From: Alisma plantago-aquatica
Lineage: Eukaryota > Streptophyta > Magnoliopsida > Alismatales > Alismataceae
Direction: 5' to 3'
DNA length: 64,000 bases
NCBI GenBank assembly: GCA_963693085.1
Contig: OY856413.1
Location: forward strand, 543,576,879-543,640,878
The position numbers were made by a program, and so were the translations under genes. Shown piece by piece: positions 58,109-64,000 of this stretch (within the stretch, counting starts at the first letter, position 1; each line of letters begins with the position of its first letter). The notes beneath the pieces were generated by a model, which saw nothing but the letters and a program-made list of their open reading frames with translations, was not told where the DNA came from and did no database searches.

Positions 58109-61100
58109 AGGAAGACGATCTCCTGTCGTGAATATTATTGTTATAAGTTACAAATCAGAAGTGGTGACAAGTCAATTCTGTTGCATTCTGGTAGACTTCT
58201 ACAACAATATATTGTTGATATGTACATCAAACTTGAAAGTAGTCGCTTAGACTATACTAGAAGGGATCAACAAAAAATTCGAGCTGATCTATATCAAGGA
58301 ATCGTTGATAGCATCAATCATGGACAAAGTAGTGGCATGAAAGTGGGAAAAAGAGTCATACTTCCAGCTTCTTTTATTGGTGGTCCTAGAGATATGAGAC
58401 AACGTTATCTTGATACAATGGCATTAGTCCAGAGACATGGAAAACCTGATATTTTTCTAACTTTTACATGCAATCCATCATGGACAGAAGTAAAAAGAGA
58501 GTTGTTGACATTTGAAGAGGCACATAATAGGCATGATCTACTTGCTAGAATATTCAAAGCAAAACTGGAGGAACTGAAAGTTGATATTTTTAAAAGAAAT
58601 ATATTTGGACGGGTGATTGCTCATGTTTATGTGATAGAATATCAAAAAAGGGGACTTCCATATGCACATTTTCTTATCATATTAGAAAAAGGTCAAAAGA
58701 TCACTACACCTGATGTATATGATCAATATGTATCTGCTGAAATACCAAAAAAAGAATCCAATCCACACCTGCATGCTATGGTTTTAAAACACATGGTTCA
58801 TGCTCCATGTGGAGAATTAAACCCAAGAAGTGTTTGCATGCAAAATGGACAATGTAAGAAGCATTACCCAAAGGATTTTTGCTCCATAACAACCCAGACA
58901 AAAAATTCTTACCCTCTGTATCGACGAAGACGTATTGATCATCTGGAAAGAGTTGGTTCCAACACAATCAATAATAGTTGGATTGTTCCTTATAATCCTT
59001 ACCTATTAGGTAAATACAATTGTCATATCAATGTTGAAATATGTTCTTCAATCAAAGCAGTGAAGTACATGTACAAGTACATATACAAAGGACATGATCG
59101 TATATTTTTTCATATGAATAACAATAAGATCCAGAACATGCATGATGAAGTTTCTCAATACGTTTCTGGACGATGGGTATCACCACAAGAGACAGCTTGG
59201 AGAATTTATCAATTTCCTTTGAATGAAATGTATCCATCTGTCACATGTCTACAACTACATCTTGAAGATAGCCACACTGTTACATTTTATGAAAATCAAG
59301 ACTTGACAACAATTGTAAAGAATGAGCCGTATTCAAGAACAATGCTTACTGAATATTTTAGGACAAACTGTATTAATAAGGAAGATGAAAAGTATCTATA
59401 TAAAGAATTTCCAGAGCATTATGTATGGGATAAAAGGTCAAAATGTTGGAATAAAAGAAAGAAAGGAAACACCATTGTAAGGGTAGTTTATGCAAGACCT
59501 ATTGAAGGTGAGCGTTACTACTTACGTTGTTTGTTGAATCACATCAGAGGTGCTAGGTCCTTCTCTCACTTGAAGACTGTAAATGGAACTCAATATAATA
59601 CATTTCAAGAGGCTGCTAACAAATTTGGTTTATTACAAACTAATGACAACATTGAAGAATGCCTTAGTGAAGCTGTGTTCTTTCAAATGCCTTCTGGCCT
59701 CCGACAATTATTTTATACTATCATGGTATATTGTTCATCAATTATCCCTATAACACTCTGGGAAAAATTTAAGAATCAGATGAGTGAAGACTTTTATGAT
59801 AGTCAGATAGGGTATTGGGATTATGCTTATAACAATGCTCTAAAAAACATCAACATGTGCTTAGAGTCAATGGGAAAAGGTTTGTCAGACTTCAATTTAC
59901 CAGCTATAGTTCAGGATGATCATGAAAGATTATACAAAGAGGTAGAAGAAGAACTGAAAATTATCGTATCTGACGATGATATTCTAGCAATTTCACAACT
60001 AAATTGTGATCAAGCTTTTGCTTATACAACTATAATGGATCGATTGAACAGTGGGAAACAAGGAGTCTTTTTTGTTGATGGTCCAGGGGGCACTGGTAAA
60101 ACATTCTTATATCGTGCTTTACTTGCCAAAGTTAGATCATGTGGTCACATTGCACTTGCGACTGCATCTTCTGGGGTGGCAGCATCTTTGCTACCTTTCG
60201 GTAGAACCACTCACTCAAGGTTTAAGCTACCACTAATTCCTGAAGAACAAAAGATATGCAGTGTTTCAAAACAAAGCAGTTTAGGTGAGCTTCTTTGATG
60301 AACTAAGCTTATAGTATGGGATGAGGTATCTATGGCCAAAAAACAAGCAATCGAATCATTAGATCTTTTACTCCAGGATATGACAAGCAACACAATGCTT
60401 TTTGGAGGAAAAATTGTTGTGTTTGGTGGTGATTTTAGACAAATTCTACCTGCTGTACCACAAGGAGGGAAAGACCAAACAATTGCTGCAAACTTTGTCA
60501 AATCTAAGCTATGGAAACATGTAGAAAAGTTGAAACTCAAAGAAAATATGAGAACCTTATCAAATCATGCATTTGGTGCATATTTGCTTTCTATTGGAAA
60601 TGGTATAGAAGATGCTACATCTAGAGGTGAAATTCAAATTCCTAAACACATGATAATCCCATTTACTGGTGATATGTCTTCTCAGCATGAATTAGTACAT
60701 GCCATTTTTCCTAAACTTACTGCCGAAGATGACAATATATACTCCCTTACAAATCATGCGATTCTTACTACAAAAAATGAGTTCGTTGATGAAATAAATG
60801 AACTACTAATTAAACTATTTCCTGGAAACAAGATAGAATACTTTAGCTTTGATTCTGCTATTGATAACACTAATCAGTTTCAAGAAGAAGAATTTCTGAA
60901 CTCTTTGACTCTTGCTGGTCTTCCACCTCACATGTTGGTGCTCAAAATAAATTGTCCACTCAGAAACATAGATCCTTTCTCAGGTCTTTGTAATGGCACA
61001 CGACTTATTTGCAAGAACTTCAACAAGAATATTATTGAACCAGAGATTATAGTAGGACACAGAAAAGGTCAAAGAGTATTCATTCCAAGAATCCCACTCA

Positions 61101-61393
61101 TGCCAAAAGACTATGAAAAGTTACCATTTGCCTTCAAAAGACTGCAATTTCCGATTCAGCTTTGTTTTGCAATGACAATAAACAAAGCATAAGGACAAAC
61201 TTTAGAAAAAGTTGGAATATATTTACCTCAACCGGTATTCTCTCATGGTCAACTATATGTGGCTTTATCCAGGGTTAAATCACCTGTAGATCTTAAAGTT
61301 CTTATCAAACCTGCTTCTACTCAAAACAAAAATGACACATCAACAAGAAACATTGTCTATTCTGAAATATTATCATATGCAAGCATAATTTAG
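58109..61393 (+). pseudogene. Helitron Rep (HUH) and PIF1-like helicase segment
   Basis: One frame from about 58109 (ISCREYYCYKLQIR) to TAG 61391-61393. Rep: FLTFTCNPSWTEV (about 58453), then LPYAHFLIIL, where the first His of the HUH metal site is Tyr (TAT 58661-58663). The two-Tyr box AVKYMYKYIYKGHD is kept (about 59060). PIF1-like helicase: Walker A DGPGGTGKT (60080-60103), then two adjacent TGA codons (60296-60301), Walker B LIVWDEVSM, FGGDFRQILPAVP (about 60425), MTINKA with TAA 61190-61192 in place of Gln, then GQTLEKVGIYLPQPVFSHGQ and LYVALSRVKS. Rep nicks and joins the single strand; the helicase unwinds it during rolling-circle transposition. A frame disturbance sits near 58092-58108. 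The lost His and three stop codons make it inactive. Confidence 0.93.
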
Positions 61394-61732
61394 GTATGAC
61401 ACATACAATTTCCAATAATCTTACTATGCATATATTCAATTTTATTATATTTGTCACTAACATATTATATTTTGCTTATATTTTAGAAACTGTGAAATAT
61501 CAAGAGCAATTTCAGTATGGAACATAAAGGTAAAATTCATTCATATATAGTTATTTTTATTATAAGTGCATGCTAAATTTGATATATTAACGAATATCGA
61601 ATTTGTGTGAAGCTACAAATCCTACAGGTTACTGACAAAAAGAATACATTTTCAAGTTGTTTCTATGAAGTGTTATGCATTTTGTGCAATTGACATCATA
61701 CCATTTGTATCCATGTATTATCAAAATACAAC
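61394..61732 (+). other. Helitron 3' non-coding region
   Basis: AT-rich sequence between the gene end and the terminal hairpin, with no coding family. Confidence 0.6.
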
Positions 61733-61760
61733 CACGTGTGTAGCACGTGCTTTCTGCTAG
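61733..61760 (+). terminator. Helitron 3' terminal hairpin and CTAG end
   Basis: CACGTG-TGTAG-CACGTG forms a 6-bp stem with a 5-base loop, followed by CTTTCTG and CTAG, then the host T. This is the rolling-circle transposition termination signal of Helitrons (transposition, not transcription). Confidence 0.92.
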
Positions 61761-62459
61761 TATATATATTAAATATTGTACTCATTGCTTGTTCTCGTTG
61801 CTCTGCAACCAGCAATTGGGTTGCCACCCCTTTTACCCAGAGTATAGGGAAAAGTAGAATTTAATGCATGACCAGAGATATTCTACCCGCAGCCATTATT
61901 GCCCATGCCACAGTTATGGAAAGTGCATAAATTGTAGTTATTGCTCCATTGTCTAACTAATTGCACATGTGGTGTCTTAACTCCACTACATATTATGAAA
62001 ATATATATATTTAAATTTTTGTTCGTTTCCAATTCCCTCCAGCTCACGTATTGTAAACGCACATACTGTACACACATTTTTTGACCCTTTTCTCATGAAT
62101 AATCATTATCATTTATAAGTCAAATTTCAAGTACAGTAATATTACTAACATTTCTAATATTTATAAATTATATTATGAGTATGGTACATCATGTACAATA
62201 CAAGATGTACCGTACGAGACGTACAGTACTAACAACACATTTTACATGTATCTGTATAGTATTGATATAAACGATGCTGATTCTCCTTTAAAATGAAAAC
62301 ATATTTTGCAGTACGTTAGCATTTACAAATATAGTAGTATTAAAATACATGTCAAAAACTACAATATTAAACCCACTCATTTAAAATACAGCACCCACGC
62401 GATAGGCCAGAATATTTAAAAATAGAGTGACACGATTGAGTTCTGGTACTGTACGTCGG
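61761..62459. other. AT-rich flank right of the Helitron
   Basis: No gene recognised. Short palindromic GTAC-rich strings occur near 62180-62235 (GTACATCATGTAC, CCGTACGAGACGTACAG). Confidence 0.5.
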
Positions 62460-62838
62460 CAGTGGCGTAGCACATGTGGGCACGGGAGGGCACATGCCCT
62501 GCCCGTTGCCAAGTTAAAAAAAGAAATCTACCGGTAAAATTTCCGATTTTTACGACCACCAGAGAAACGTCAATAGGAGTGCCCTACCCATCCCGGATCC
62601 GCAGGAAACATTCTCGTATGCGTGATCACATCCGTCTCTGCGTCCATTCGGCTTCCCACGTACCTCTACTCCCAAGTCCCAACGAAGACTCCTGGTTTCC
62701 CTCTAACTCTTTGTTCCTCTCAAACTGCCAATAGATATAACTCTTTGTTTCTTTAAAACTGCCAATACATAATCGACATATCTTCTAGATTCATATTTAT
62801 ACGGTGCCCCCTATAAAAAATTTATGACTTCGCCATTG
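62460..62838. mobile_element. hAT-like non-autonomous element (379 bp)
   Basis: Starts CAGTGGCG and ends CGCCATTG (7 of 8 inverted match). It is flanked by 8-bp near-duplications TACGTCGG (62452-62459) and TACTTCGG (62839-62846). The 8-bp duplication and CAG...TTG ends are typical of hAT elements. There is no transposase; the internal open stretch at 62474-62734 has no family. Confidence 0.75.
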
Positions 62839-64000
62839 TACTTCGGTGTTAGAGAAGGCTCAACGGAGTAAAGTTGTAGTCGAATGTACTGTACTAGCGC
62901 GCTGGTGGGGTGTAATATTCTGGAGGAGAGATGAGTGGCTAGAAAATGTTAGAATTAATTAAAACCTGGAGAGAGAATGACTTTTTGATTTTTACGTCTA
63001 AATTAATTAGGTGAAGAACTGCTGGACCAGAAAAAGTAACTGTTCTAGAGTTTTTTAATTCTTAACGTAATAAATGGATGGACGGGTGAGAATGTTGATA
63101 CGGTAGCGTCTCTCTTTCAAAAGCAAAGGCTTGACTGCGAGCGTACCACGTAGTAGTTGGAACTTGGGGGCGGCGGGGTAAGTGGAAGCATCCATAGTGC
63201 ACATGCCAAGACAACACTTGATCAATTTAGTATTAAAACGGAACGAGACCAGTTAAATTGTAAAAGAAAATGCAAATTGAAAGTATAAATATACAATAAG
63301 AGCATGCTTATAACGGCAATGATTGGAGACCTGCACCACGCTCGGGGCTCTAGGTGGATCCCTGAAATCCTTCTTGTTCGTCTCGTTCGCGTCGGTCTCT
63401 GCTCCCACATGGCCATCCATGTTCCGCTACATCCAACCGCTTCATGGATTTGCTGACTGGGAGAGAAAAAACTTGTAAATGTTTGGGATCGGAGTCAGCT
63501 GGTAAGTCCTCGGTTGCGGCGCAGCGCATGCTGCTTGGGATCGGAGTCAGAAACTCGTCCGTTAGTTGTTTGGCACATCTTTGTTGTTGGGTTCCATACA
63601 TTTATTAACCTTTTATATAGAAAAATTTAAGCATAGTCAGGTTTCCACCCACTTGTCTACCCGATTTTGGGGAATGAGAGTCGACACATTCTGTCATGCT
63701 GTCAGAAGTAATTAAAGCAATAAAAGAAGAGAAAAGTAGAAGAGAGATAAAATATTTTTATACATAATTTTCAATCCGAAGTATATTTTTTGATAAATAA
63801 ATTGCATTAGAATCCTTATAAAAAATCTTTTTCAACAAAATTAGTGTTGACATACTTTAAAATAATAATAATATACGAGAAATATAGTATCTGAATTTTA
63901 GGATTCCATACACATGTTATGGGTAAAGACGGACAATACTCGTGTACACTACCTTCGTGTTTCCCCAAAATCATGTACAATAGTTATTTGTTCATCTATG
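62839..64000. other. Unassigned right flank
   Basis: No coding family recognised on either strand. The open stretches at 63222-63416 and 63350-63601 (minus) have no motif. No LTR or terminal repeat was identified; the sequence may be older transposon debris or intergenic DNA. Confidence 0.45.

Larger units (their letters stand above)
34827..61760 (+). mobile_element. Autonomous-type Helitron, split by a CACTA element
   Basis: The left end reads TCTATCTACTACCCTATAAA, matching the plant Helitron 5' end (TCTCTACTA... form); the exact first base could be 34827 or 34831. The right end has a 6-bp-stem hairpin (CACGTG-TGTAG-CACGTG, 61733-61749), a 7-base spacer and CTAG at 61757-61760. The flanks are A on the left and T on the right, as expected for insertion between A and T. 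Between these ends is the Rep/helicase gene on the plus strand. Without the 19,985-bp CACTA insertion and its 3-bp duplication, the Helitron would be about 6.9 kb. The gene has several nonsense codons and one frame disturbance, so this copy is no longer autonomous. Confidence 0.88.

Noticed and set aside
63222..63601. Two overlapping minus-strand open stretches near the right edge
   Set aside because: Short, no family, no splice or promoter context; left as unassigned flank.

Overview
The window is intergenic DNA from a large, repeat-rich flowering-plant genome. Almost all of it is transposable elements nested in one another, and no intact, clearly resident single-copy host gene was recognised. 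The plant assignment rests on TNP2-type CACTA transposase, plant Ty3-gypsy pol, a plant Helitron Rep/helicase, a plant Shaker K+ channel fragment and an NFD6-like retrocopy. I cannot name the species.

Layout, left to right. 1-1176: unassigned flank. 1177-12060: an old plus-strand Ty3-gypsy element (probably chromovirus) with 3.1-3.3 kb LTRs and a badly decayed interior. 12061-12473: short flank. 12474-24342: a minus-strand Ty3-gypsy element of Athila/Tat type, with 2.26/2.28 kb LTRs, target duplication GATAA, a tRNA-Asp primer site, and gag, protease, RT/RNaseH and integrase all readable but broken. About 24514-33331: a minus-strand non-autonomous LTR element (LARD-like). It has no pol, but carries a 'plant transposon protein'-like region and a C48 (ULP1-like) protease-like region. 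33332-34826: unassigned, with a 118-bp tandem duplication. 34827-61760: a plus-strand Helitron split by a 20-kb CACTA element (37840-57824, target duplication TGT). 61761-64000: AT-rich sequence with one 379-bp hAT-like non-autonomous element at 62460-62838.

The most remarkable part is the CACTA element. It has 28-bp terminal inverted repeats and dense subterminal ACAAC/GTTGT motifs. Near its left end lie about 13 tandem copies of a long-armed hairpin, each bordered by (TA)n. It also has a TNP2 transposase gene with one isolated nonsense codon and a second gene that I could assemble as 12 exons. That second gene keeps one open frame of about 691 codons and ends in a ULP1-type protease with His, Asp, Gln and Cys all present. 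The element has also picked up pieces of at least four host genes: a kinesin-14 (42.7-44.4 kb, minus), BRR2-type spliceosomal helicase (52.2-52.5 kb, plus), a Shaker K+ channel (53.5-54.2 kb, minus) and UFD1 (56.1-56.4 kb, minus). The last three lie in one 5.5-kb intron that separates the protease His/Asp exon from its Cys exon. Within the K+ channel fragment sits a retroposed NFD6-like mRNA copy with a poly(A) tail and a 15-bp target duplication.

The nesting gives a relative order: Helitron first, CACTA into its coding sequence later, and the NFD6-like retrocopy into DNA that is now a K+ channel fragment. Exon boundaries, family names and clade names come from reading the translation by eye. 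No database search was run.
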